Shown here: positions 9,759 to 16,895 of the stretch, in pieces | Layout: every line of letters begins with the position of its first letter | Position numbering within the stretch: the stretch's first letter is position 1 | NCBI RefSeq assembly: GCF_021764745.1 | Contig: NZ_JAETXX010000011.1 | Span: forward strand, 1-64,000 | Source: Joostella atrarenae | Lineage (GTDB): Bacteria; Bacteroidota; Bacteroidia; Flavobacteriales; Flavobacteriaceae | Reading direction: 5' to 3' | Length of the DNA stretch: 64,000 nt | Notes under the pieces: generated by a model | Told to the model about the DNA's origin: nothing | Database searches by the model: none | The model's input: only the letters and a program-made list of their open reading frames with translations | Position numbers and translations under genes: made by a program

Positions 9759-10439
9759 ATGAAAATAGATAAAGCATTAGAAGATCACTTTGAAGAATTA
9801 GGTAATGACCATGCATCATCAGCGGCGGAAACTCCAATGAGAAAAGATGCTTTTGAGATATCTGATGACCAGAAAATAGAACAAATAGAATCACAAGTTT
9901 ACAATATTTTAGAAACGTTAGGATTAGACTTAACAGATGATAGTTTACGTGGTACACCACGAAGAGTTGCTAAAATGTTTGTAAAAGAGATTTTCTCTGG
10001 ACTTAATCCAGAGAAAACACCTAAAGCTTCTACTTTTTCTAATAAGTATAAGTACGGAGAAATGCTTGTAGAAAAAAACATCACTGTTTATTCTACCTGC
10101 GAGCATCACTTACTTCCAATTGTTGGGAGAGCTCATATTGCATATATCTCTAACGGAAGTGTTGTTGGTCTTTCTAAAATGAATAGAATTGTAGATTACT
10201 ACGCTAAACGTCCACAAGTTCAAGAAAGACTTACAATGCAAGTAGTACAAGAACTACAAAGAGCGCTAGGAACTAAAGATGTTGCCTGCGTAATTGATGC
10301 TAAACACCTTTGCGTAAATTCTCGTGGAATTAGAGACATAGAAAGTAGTACAGTAACTTCAGAATTTGGAGGTAAATTTAAAGAACCATCAGTAAAAAGA
10401 GAGTTTTTAGATTACATAAAGTTAGATACTGATTTTTAA
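9759..10439 (+). CDS. folE: GTP cyclohydrolase I
   Basis: Catalyses conversion of GTP to 7,8-dihydroneopterin triphosphate, the entry step to tetrahydrofolate. The protein is 226 residues. It has the zinc-site motif STCEHHLLP (Cys114, His116, His117), the second zinc ligand in AKHLCVNSRG (Cys185), and the signature LSKMNRIVDYYAKRPQVQERL. The N-terminal 40 residues are less conserved. The start is supported by an AGAGGG purine run just before ATG. cysS follows after 130 bp that contain a stem-loop. Confidence 0.97.
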   Translation: MKIDKALEDHFEELGNDHASSAAETPMRKDAFEISDDQKIEQIESQVYNILETLGLDLTDDSLRGTPRRVAKMFVKEIFSGLNPEKTPKASTFSNKYKYGEMLVEKNITVYSTCEHHLLPIVGRAHIAYISNGSVVGLSKMNRIVDYYAKRPQVQERLTMQVVQELQRALGTKDVACVIDAKHLCVNSRGIRDIESSTVTSEFGGKFKEPSVKREFLDYIKLDTDF

Positions 10440-10466
10440 GAATAAATTCTTCTAATCTAACTACAA

Positions 10467-10520
10467 ATCTGCATATACAAATGTGCGAATACAACATTTT
10501 CGGCAGTTGAATATGCAGAT
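10467..10520 (+). promoter_or_regulatory. Long stem-loop between folE and cysS
   Basis: The arms ATCTGCATAT (10467-10476) and ATATGCAGAT (10511-10520) pair perfectly. They enclose a second possible pair, AAATGT / ACATTT. An A-run and a T7 run follow within 20 nt. It may terminate folE or lie in the cysS leader; the sequence cannot decide. Confidence 0.45.
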
Positions 10521-10569
10521 AAAAAACTAACCTTTTTTTAAGATATTCTCAAAAATCATTAAAACAACA

Positions 10570-12054
10570 ATGCAACTATATCAAACCAACGAATTAAAAA
10601 TTTATAATTCGATTACAGGAGAAAAAGAAGTATTTAAACCAATTACAGAGGGCTATGTTGGAATGTATGTTTGTGGACCTACCGTTTACAGTAATGTACA
10701 CCTCGGTAATGTAAGAACTTTTATGTCTTTTGACCTTGTTTTTAGATACCTTAAGCACCTTGGATATAAAATACGCTACGTAAGAAATATCACTGATGCT
10801 GGGCATCTAGAGAATGATGCAGATGTTGGAGAAGATAGAATTGCAAAAAAGGCGAGATTAGAACAAATTGAACCTATGGAAGTCGTGCAACGATATACGG
10901 TAGATTTCCATAACACCCTTAATAAATTTAATAACCTCCCTCCTAGCATCGAGCCGACTGCTACTGGGCATATTATTGAACAAATTGAGGTAATTAATGA
11001 AATTATAGATAATGGCTTTGCTTATGTAGTGAATGGTTCTGTATATTTTGATGTTTTAAAATTTAATGAAACAAATGAATATGGGAAACTGAGCAAACGT
11101 AAAGTTGAAGACCTAATTCACAATACAAGAGAAACTGCTGGACAGTCTGAAAAGAAAAATCCACAAGATTTTGCACTTTGGAAAAAAGCAGAACCACAAC
11201 ACATTATGCGTTGGCCTTCTCCTTGGAGTGATGGTTTCCCTGGTTGGCATTTAGAATGTACTACAATGAGCACCAAATATTTGGGAGAACATTTTGATAT
11301 TCATGGAGGCGGAATGGATTTAAAATTTCCTCACCACGAATGTGAAATAGCTCAAGCGGAAGCCTCTAAAGGAAAAAGTCCTGTTAATTATTGGATGCAT
11401 GCCAATTTACTTACACTAAACGGGAAGAAAATGGCTAAATCTACTGGTAATAATATTTTACCAAATGAAATATTTACAGGTAATAACGATATTTTAGACA
11501 AAGCTTTTACGCCATCAGTAACCCGATTTTTCATGCTACAGGCTAATTACCGTAGTATTTTAGACTTTAGCAACGAGGCTCTTTTAGCTTCTGAAAAAGG
11601 ATTTAATAGATTGATGGATGCCATACGCGCATTAGAAAGTTTACCAACTGCAAACACATCTACTTTTGATGTTAGCGCTTGGAAAAATAGCTGTTATAGT
11701 GCTATGAATGACGATTTTAATAGTCCGATTTTAATAGCAAACCTATTTGAAGCTGTAAAGCAGGTGAACTTAATTAAAGAAGAAAAGGCTTCTATTACCA
11801 AAGAAGACTTAGCTACTATCAAAGAAACTATGCATGCGTTTGTTTTTGATGTTCTAGGACTGCAAGACGAGAGAAATGCTCAAGACAATTCTTCAGATAA
11901 GTTAACTGGAACTGTAGAGCTATTAATTCAGTTACGTGCAGAAGCAAGAGCTAATAAAGACTTTGCTACATCAGATAAAATCAGAGATCAATTGGCTGCT
12001 TTGGGAGTTGAATTAAAAGATGGTAAAGACGGAACAACTTTTAGTCTAAACTAA
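10570..12054 (+). CDS. cysS: Cysteinyl-tRNA synthetase
   Basis: Class I synthetase of 494 residues. The HIGH-type motif is HLGN (residues 44-47), preceded by the zinc ligand Cys35 in YVCGPTVY. The [17 protein letters not shown] block supplies further zinc ligands (Cys, His). The KMSKS-type loop is KMAKST (about 286-291). The C-terminal DALR-like helical domain ends with a typical [17 protein letters not shown] tail. Length is normal for the family. It lies downstream of folE on the same strand. Confidence 0.97.
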   Translation: MQLYQTNELKIYNSITGEKEVFKPITEGYVGMYVCGPTVYSNVHLGNVRTFMSFDLVFRYLKHLGYKIRYVRNITDAGHLENDADVGEDRIAKKARLEQIEPMEVVQRYTVDFHNTLNKFNNLPPSIEPTATGHIIEQIEVINEIIDNGFAYVVNGSVYFDVLKFNETNEYGKLSKRKVEDLIHNTRETAGQSEKKNPQDFALWKKAEPQHIMRWPSPWSDGFPGWHLECTTMSTKYLGEHFDIHGGGMDLKFPHHECEIAQAEASKGKSPVNYWMHANLLTLNGKKMAKSTGNNILPNEIFTGNNDILDKAFTPSVTRFFMLQANYRSILDFSNEALLASEKGFNRLMDAIRALESLPTANTSTFDVSAWKNSCYSAMNDDFNSPILIANLFEAVKQVNLIKEEKASITKEDLATIKETMHAFVFDVLGLQDERNAQDNSSDKLTGTVELLIQLRAEARANKDFATSDKIRDQLAALGVELKDGKDGTTFSLN

Positions 12055-12057
12055 TTG

Positions 12058-12088
12058 TTAGGCTTTAGGCTTTAGGCTTTAGGCTTTA
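12058..12088 (+). repeat. Short tandem repeat (TTTAGGC) x4
   Basis: Four copies of a 7-bp unit begin immediately after the cysS stop codon. They are non-coding and look like a slippage product. Confidence 0.85.
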
Positions 12089-12195
12089 AAAATAAAATTT
12101 GCAATCTAGCATTCAAAACATTGTAAACTCTAATATGTTAAGCTGATTCAATACATCTTAGTAACTTTCAAACTTTTATACTTTAAAAAAACAAA

Positions 12196-12420
12196 TTGCT
12201 AAAAAAAATACTCATAGCTCCTTTTATTTTTTTAGTTCGCTTTTATCAAGCGGCAATATCGCCATTTACCCCTGCTACTTGTCGATATTCGCCAACATGC
12301 TCTCAATACACGCTAGAAGCACTAAAAAAACATGGCCTTTTTAAAGGCGGCTGGCTTTCTGCTAAAAGGATTCTTAGTTGCGGCCCATGGGGAAGCTCTG
12401 GTTACGACCCAGTACCGTAA
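12196..12420 (+). CDS. yidD: Membrane protein insertion efficiency factor YidD
   Basis: A 74-residue protein with the YidD core: [12 protein letters not shown], then [19 protein letters not shown], then [24 protein letters not shown]. All conserved cysteines (CRYSPTCS and LSCGPW) are present. YidD is a small membrane-associated helper of YidC-dependent insertion. The start is TTG at 12196, because an in-frame TAA lies 12 nt upstream (12184-12186) and no ATG precedes the conserved N-terminal amphipathic helix. lgt follows after 115 bp. Confidence 0.92.
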   Translation: MLKKILIAPFIFLVRFYQAAISPFTPATCRYSPTCSQYTLEALKKHGLFKGGWLSAKRILSCGPWGSSGYDPVP

Positions 12421-12535
12421 CAAAAGAATTGAAACTGCTCTGCTATTTTCCTTTAACAAAACTTTGCGTTTATTCCTAAAATTTATCTTTACCATAAAAC
12501 ATCAATTAGTTATATTTACCTCAAAATAAACGAGA

Positions 12536-13366
12536 ATGCACTTTTTAAGTATCACTTGGGATCCTAACGGGGTTCTTTTAGACCTTGGTTTTTTCCAATT
12601 ACGCTATTATAGTTTAATGTTTGTTATTGCTTTTACATTAGGATGGTTCTTAATGCAAAAGATATACAAAAACGAAAACCAGTCAGAAGAAGCGCTAGAT
12701 TCTCTGTTTATTTATATGGTTCTTTCTGTACTTATTGGTGCTCGATTAGGGCATTTTATTTTCTACGAGCCAAGTATGTTTTTAGAAGATCCTCTTAGCA
12801 TTATCTTACCATTCCAATTCAGTCCAACATTTGAGTTTACTGGTTTCCGAGGGCTTGCTAGTCACGGTGCAGCTATTGGTGTTATCATCGCTATGTATTT
12901 ATACAGCAAAAAAGTGATAAAAAAACCAATGCTATGGATTCTAGACAGAATAACAATTCCTGTAGCTATTGGAGGTGTTTTTGTGCGATTAGGGAACTTC
13001 TTTAATTCAGAAATCGTAGGGAAGCCAACAGGAACTGATTACGGTGTAATTTTTAAGCAATTAGGAGAATCTTTTCCAAGACACCCAGCCCAATTATATG
13101 AAGCTTTTGGATACGTATTTGTATTTATTATTTTGTTTTTCACGTATTGGAAAACCGATAAGAAAGACAAGTTAGGATATATGTTTGGAATGTGGTTAGT
13201 ATTAACTTGGACAGTTCGCTTCATTGCAGAATTCTATAAAAAATCTCAAGGTGGATTCGAATCGGTTCTTGGCGTATTCTCCACAGGTCAATGGCTTAGT
13301 ATTCCTTTTGTACTTCTTGGGTTTTACCTTATGTTTTTCTTTAAACCGTCAAAAAAAGTATCATGA
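12536..13366 (+). CDS. lgt: Prolipoprotein diacylglyceryl transferase
   Basis: Inner-membrane enzyme that attaches diacylglycerol to the lipobox cysteine of prolipoproteins. The protein is 276 residues with about seven membrane segments. It carries the family motifs GARLGHFIFYEP (about 68), GLASHGAAIGV (about 106-116) and the signature RLGNFFNSEIVGKPT with RHPAQLYEA (about 160-185). It is translationally coupled to the next gene, with ATGA overlap at 13363-13366. Many lipoproteins in this window are its expected substrates. Confidence 0.97.
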   Translation: MHFLSITWDPNGVLLDLGFFQLRYYSLMFVIAFTLGWFLMQKIYKNENQSEEALDSLFIYMVLSVLIGARLGHFIFYEPSMFLEDPLSIILPFQFSPTFEFTGFRGLASHGAAIGVIIAMYLYSKKVIKKPMLWILDRITIPVAIGGVFVRLGNFFNSEIVGKPTGTDYGVIFKQLGESFPRHPAQLYEAFGYVFVFIILFFTYWKTDKKDKLGYMFGMWLVLTWTVRFIAEFYKKSQGGFESVLGVFSTGQWLSIPFVLLGFYLMFFFKPSKKVS

Positions 13367-13857
13367 TCAACTTTTTAATCCGCCTTTTATTAGCTTTTAT
13401 TTTTTTGTGCTTATCGTTAGTTAGTTGCAACACAAATTCTTCTCAAAAAGAAATAAAAACAGAAGAGGTTTCTTTTACTAAAGAAGGAGAATTATCTATT
13501 TATAAAGGGGATACGCTTATAAAAGACGGAATTGATATTGAGATTGCAGACAACGAATATGAGCGTCAAACGGGACTTATGTATCGCTCTTCCATGGAAG
13601 AAAAACAGGGAATGCTTTTTATATTTAAAAACGAAGAACCACGTAGTTTCTACATGAAAAACACTGAAATTTCTTTAGATATTATCTATATAAATAGCCA
13701 CTTAAAGATTGTTAGCATGGTAAAAAATGCACATCCAATGAACGAATCATCACTTCCGTCTAAACTTCCTGCTCAATATGTATTAGAACTCAACGGAGGT
13801 ACGGCAGATAGCTGGAAACTTACTGAAGGAGACCGCATAAGCTTTCAAAAAATATAA
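13363..13857 (+). CDS. DUF192-domain lipoprotein
   Basis: A 164-residue protein with a lipoprotein signal (LVSC, Cys22). A DUF192 domain follows from about 55 to 160: ERQTGLMYRSSMEEKQGMLFIF, RSFYMKNTEISLDIIYI, and a final ALELNGG-like strand (YVLELNGGTAD). DUF192 proteins are small secreted beta-rich proteins of unknown biochemical role. Its start codon overlaps the lgt stop by 4 bp, so the two are cotranslated. It converges on metE, with an imperfect palindrome between. Confidence 0.9.
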   Translation: MINFLIRLLLAFIFLCLSLVSCNTNSSQKEIKTEEVSFTKEGELSIYKGDTLIKDGIDIEIADNEYERQTGLMYRSSMEEKQGMLFIFKNEEPRSFYMKNTEISLDIIYINSHLKIVSMVKNAHPMNESSLPSKLPAQYVLELNGGTADSWKLTEGDRISFQKI

Positions 13858-13863
13858 TAAAAC

Positions 13864-13927
13864 TATTATCAGCTTAAGCCTACCGAAGGTTTTGCATAAA
13901 TCCCTCGATAAGCTCAGCATGATAATT
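13864..13927. repeat. Imperfect palindromic element between convergent genes
   Basis: The left part ATTATCAGCTTAAGCCTACCGAAGG and the right part CCCTCGATAAGCTCAGCATGATAAT are imperfect reverse complements and can fold into a hairpin. The right half, TCGATAAGCTCAGCATGA, resembles intergenic palindromic repeats that occur many times in flavobacterial genomes. It may serve as the shared terminator. Confidence 0.5.
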
Positions 13928-13943
13928 TAATCACTTACAGAAA

Positions 13944-16253
13944 CTACGAAACTTCCACTTGAAACTTTTCTCGTAACGATTTAGCGGCACTTACCATAGC
14001 CACCAAAGCATCATTAGTTTCTTTCCACCCTCTTGTTTTCAATCCACAGTCAGGATTTACCCAAATATTTTTTATAGGCAATAAATCGGCTGCCTTCTTA
14101 ATCAGATTTTCCATTTCCTCAGTATTAGGAACCCTTGGAGAATGAATATCATAAACCCCTGGTCCAATTTCATTAGGATATTCAAAGTCTACAAATGCAT
14201 CTAATAAATCCATTTGAGAACGAGAAGTCTCAATCGTAATCACATCGGCATCCATATCTGCAATACTTTCTATGATATCATTGAATTCAGAATAACACAT
14301 ATGGGTATGTATTTGAGTTGCATCTTTTACACCAGAAGCAGTAATTCTAAATGCCTTAATTGCCCAATCTAAATACCCCTTCCAATCTGCTCTTCGTAAA
14401 GGAAGACCCTCACGTATTGCAGGCTCATCTATCTGAATAATTTTAATTCCAGCAGCTTCCAAATCAACCACCTCTTTTCGAATTGCAAGCGCAATCTGAT
14501 TCGTAGTTTCTTCTCTAGACTGATCATTTCTCACAAAAGACCATTGTAAAATGGTTACAGGTCCCGTTAACATCCCTTTTACAGGTAAATCTGTTAATTC
14601 TTGAGCATATGCTGTCCAAGCAACCGTCATTGGCTCTAACCTATCTACATCTCCGTAAATAATTGGCGGTTTTACAGCTCTAGATCCATAACTCTGCACC
14701 CAGCCAAATTTTGTAAAAGCAAAACCATCTAGCTGCTCCCCAAAATATTCAACCATATCGTTACGCTCAAACTCGCCATGCACCAATACATCCAAACCGA
14801 TCTCCTCCTGCCATTTTATTGCTTTTTTAATTTCCGCAGTAATAGCATTGTTATATTCGTCTTGAGATAATGAAGCATTTTTAAGTTTAGATCTCAGTAA
14901 TCGCACTTCTTTTGTTTGCGGGAAAGAACCTATAGTTGTTGTTGGCAATAAAGGAAGCCTTAAACTCTCTTGCTGCAAAATCTGCCGATCCGTAAACTTA
15001 CTATTTCGTTTACTCTGAGAAGGGGTAATATTACTAACCGCATACTGTACCTTCTCTTTAAGAATCAGTTTAGATTCCTTTTTAGAAATCATCGCTTTTT
15101 TATTCTCCTCCAAAGCCTTTTTATTTGCATCATTATTAACTCCAGAAGCCAAATTCGAAATCACTTTCAACTCTTTGATCTTTTGCTTGGCAAAAGCCAT
15201 CCAATTTTTAACTTCTAAAGGCAATGTAGTCTCATTATCGAGATCAAATGGAGTGTGCAATAACGAACAAGAAGGAGCAAGTATCAACCTATTTTCACCT
15301 ACTTTTTCTTTTGCCTCATTTAGCAACAACAAAGAAGCTTCAAAATCATTTTTCCAAATATTTCGTCCATCAACAATTCCTAAAGAGAATTTTAAACTAT
15401 CTGGAGCGCTTTCTAACGAAGAAATCACTTCGTTACCTCCTCTTACAAGATCAAGATGAAGAACGGCCACAGGAAGCTCTAAAACCCAATTTAGATTATC
15501 TCCGAGTGAACCAAAATAGCTCGTTAGAAAAAAAGATATTTCTGGAAATCTTTCAGCTAGAGTTGCATAAACAGATTGAAAAGCTTTACGTTCCTTTTCA
15601 TTTAGATCCATCACAAGAAACGGCTCATCCAACTGGATATTTTTAGCACCATTATCTTGTAATTCAGCAATAATTGCACAGTAAACAGGAAGCAAGCGAT
15701 CTATTAAATCCAAACGATGGAAGCCTTCTTCCTTTTCCTTCCCAAGCAGCAAATAAGATACAGGACCTATTAAAACAGGCTTAGCTTCCACTCCCAATGC
15801 TATAGATTCTTTATATTCTTGAACCGCCTTTGTAGAAGTATATTGAAATTCTTGATTCTTATAAAACTCTGGAACTATATAGTGATAATTGGTGTCGAAC
15901 CACTTAGTCATTTCCATAGCAGTAATATCAAAACCATTTTTCTGATAACCACGAGCCATGGCAAAGTAAAGATCCAATTGATTATCCTCTTCCAAAAGAA
16001 CCTCAGAATAACGTGGCGGAATGGCTCCTAAAGCCAAAGACATATCTAATACTTGATCGTAAAACGAAAAGTCGTTTACGGGGATAAGATCTATACCAAC
16101 CTCCTTTTGAAGTTTCCAATTTTCTGCACGAAGACGCTTTCCTTCTTCCAACAGCGAATCAATATCAGTCTTTCCAGACCAATAGTTCTCACAAGCTTTT
16201 TTAAGCTCTCTTTTAGCACCTATTCGCGGGTACCCTAAATTTTGTGTGATCAT
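13944..16253 (-). CDS. metE: Cobalamin-independent methionine synthase
   Basis: 5-methyltetrahydropteroyltriglutamate-homocysteine methyltransferase of 769 residues, with the two-barrel architecture of MetE. The N-terminal MITQNLGYPRIGAKRELKKA is the conserved start. The C-terminal zinc site is visible: HMCYSEF (His about 651, Cys about 653), the ETSRS glutamate (about 675) and NPDCGLKTRGW (Cys about 735). Between the barrels lies a Lys-rich linker (about 375-415). A cobalamin riboswitch upstream on the same strand shows that it is repressed when B12 is available. This implies that a B12-dependent MetH is likely encoded elsewhere. Confidence 0.97.
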   Translation of the reverse strand: MITQNLGYPRIGAKRELKKACENYWSGKTDIDSLLEEGKRLRAENWKLQKEVGIDLIPVNDFSFYDQVLDMSLALGAIPPRYSEVLLEEDNQLDLYFAMARGYQKNGFDITAMEMTKWFDTNYHYIVPEFYKNQEFQYTSTKAVQEYKESIALGVEAKPVLIGPVSYLLLGKEKEEGFHRLDLIDRLLPVYCAIIAELQDNGAKNIQLDEPFLVMDLNEKERKAFQSVYATLAERFPEISFFLTSYFGSLGDNLNWVLELPVAVLHLDLVRGGNEVISSLESAPDSLKFSLGIVDGRNIWKNDFEASLLLLNEAKEKVGENRLILAPSCSLLHTPFDLDNETTLPLEVKNWMAFAKQKIKELKVISNLASGVNNDANKKALEENKKAMISKKESKLILKEKVQYAVSNITPSQSKRNSKFTDRQILQQESLRLPLLPTTTIGSFPQTKEVRLLRSKLKNASLSQDEYNNAITAEIKKAIKWQEEIGLDVLVHGEFERNDMVEYFGEQLDGFAFTKFGWVQSYGSRAVKPPIIYGDVDRLEPMTVAWTAYAQELTDLPVKGMLTGPVTILQWSFVRNDQSREETTNQIALAIRKEVVDLEAAGIKIIQIDEPAIREGLPLRRADWKGYLDWAIKAFRITASGVKDATQIHTHMCYSEFNDIIESIADMDADVITIETSRSQMDLLDAFVDFEYPNEIGPGVYDIHSPRVPNTEEMENLIKKAADLLPIKNIWVNPDCGLKTRGWKETNDALVAMVSAAKSLREKFQVEVS

Positions 16254-16411
16254 TTTTTTGTTTTTAATCTATTAAACACTCTTGATCCTTTACAAGGCGC
16301 TTACGGACTAAAACAAAATTCAATAGCAGCATACACCAAATTAAAAATAAGGTGTAAAAACTATCAATTCTTGAATATTGCTTCAGGTCGCGAAAGCAGC
16401 ATCATTTTAAT

Positions 16412-16540
16412 TTCGGCAGGTCTCCTGGCTTGTAACATTTCTACCTCCTTCCCATCGTTAGACAGTGGATTTATTGATAAAAACTGGTTTGTTACTTACA
16501 GTTGCGCGACAGCTTGTGATTTTCACACAATTCCCTATTA
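16412..16540 (-). promoter_or_regulatory. Cobalamin (B12) riboswitch upstream of metE
   Basis: Read on the minus strand, the element runs from TAATAGGGAATTGTG through GCTGTCGCGCAACTGTAA and CCACTG to GGGAAGG, ending with the B12 box AGCCAGGAGACCTGCC (16415-16430). These are the conserved blocks of the cobalamin riboswitch in the right order. It ends about 160 nt before the metE start. The intervening leader (16254-16411) contains possible alternative stems, such as ACACC/GGTGT. Adenosylcobalamin binding is expected to switch off metE. Confidence 0.93.
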
Positions 16541-16840
16541 ATCTACGTAAAAGTAAAACCGCAATTAGATTGATCGATATGTAAAGAACATATATCGGTG
16601 TAAAGCTACATAATATTTAAATAGAAAAGATATTCTTTAAAAACAGCTTGTATAAAAATTGTTATAAAAATGATTAGGGTAATTATCTTCTAGAAAAAAG
16701 AAGATACCAGGCTTTCCGCTCGAAGTATTTGCTATTACAAAGAAACTACAGGAGAAGTCAGCAAAACAAGCTAAATCAAGGTTAAAAAGGGGTAATAGCA
16801 GAAAGAAATAGCAAAAGCTACCCGCTACAATCCTTATTAC
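16541..16840. other. Non-coding gap upstream of the B12 riboswitch
   Basis: I see no gene here. The stretch lies between the riboswitch and the secDF terminator and should hold the metE promoter. I found only a weak TAGCTTTA candidate on the minus strand (16604-16611). A small inverted repeat, GATATG/CATATATC, lies near 16577-16596. Confidence 0.35.
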
Positions 16841-16874
16841 AAAAAAAGGGCTACCCGAAATAGGTAGCCCTTTT
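16841..16874 (-). terminator. Rho-independent terminator of secDF
   Basis: A 12-bp stem AAAAGGGCTACC / GGTAGCCCTTTT (16844-16855 with 16863-16874) is followed on the minus strand by a T7 run. It lies 20 nt past the secDF stop. Confidence 0.9.
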
Positions 16875-16895
16875 AAGAAATTATATATTTTATAA

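Noticed and set aside
12058-12088. Telomere-like repeat
   Set aside because: The heptamer resembles a telomeric unit, but four copies inside a bacterial chromosome next to cysS are a simple tandem repeat.
16242-16541. Plus-strand ORF of 99 codons upstream of metE
   Set aside because: It lies antisense to the metE leader and the B12 riboswitch, whose conserved blocks explain the sequence better.
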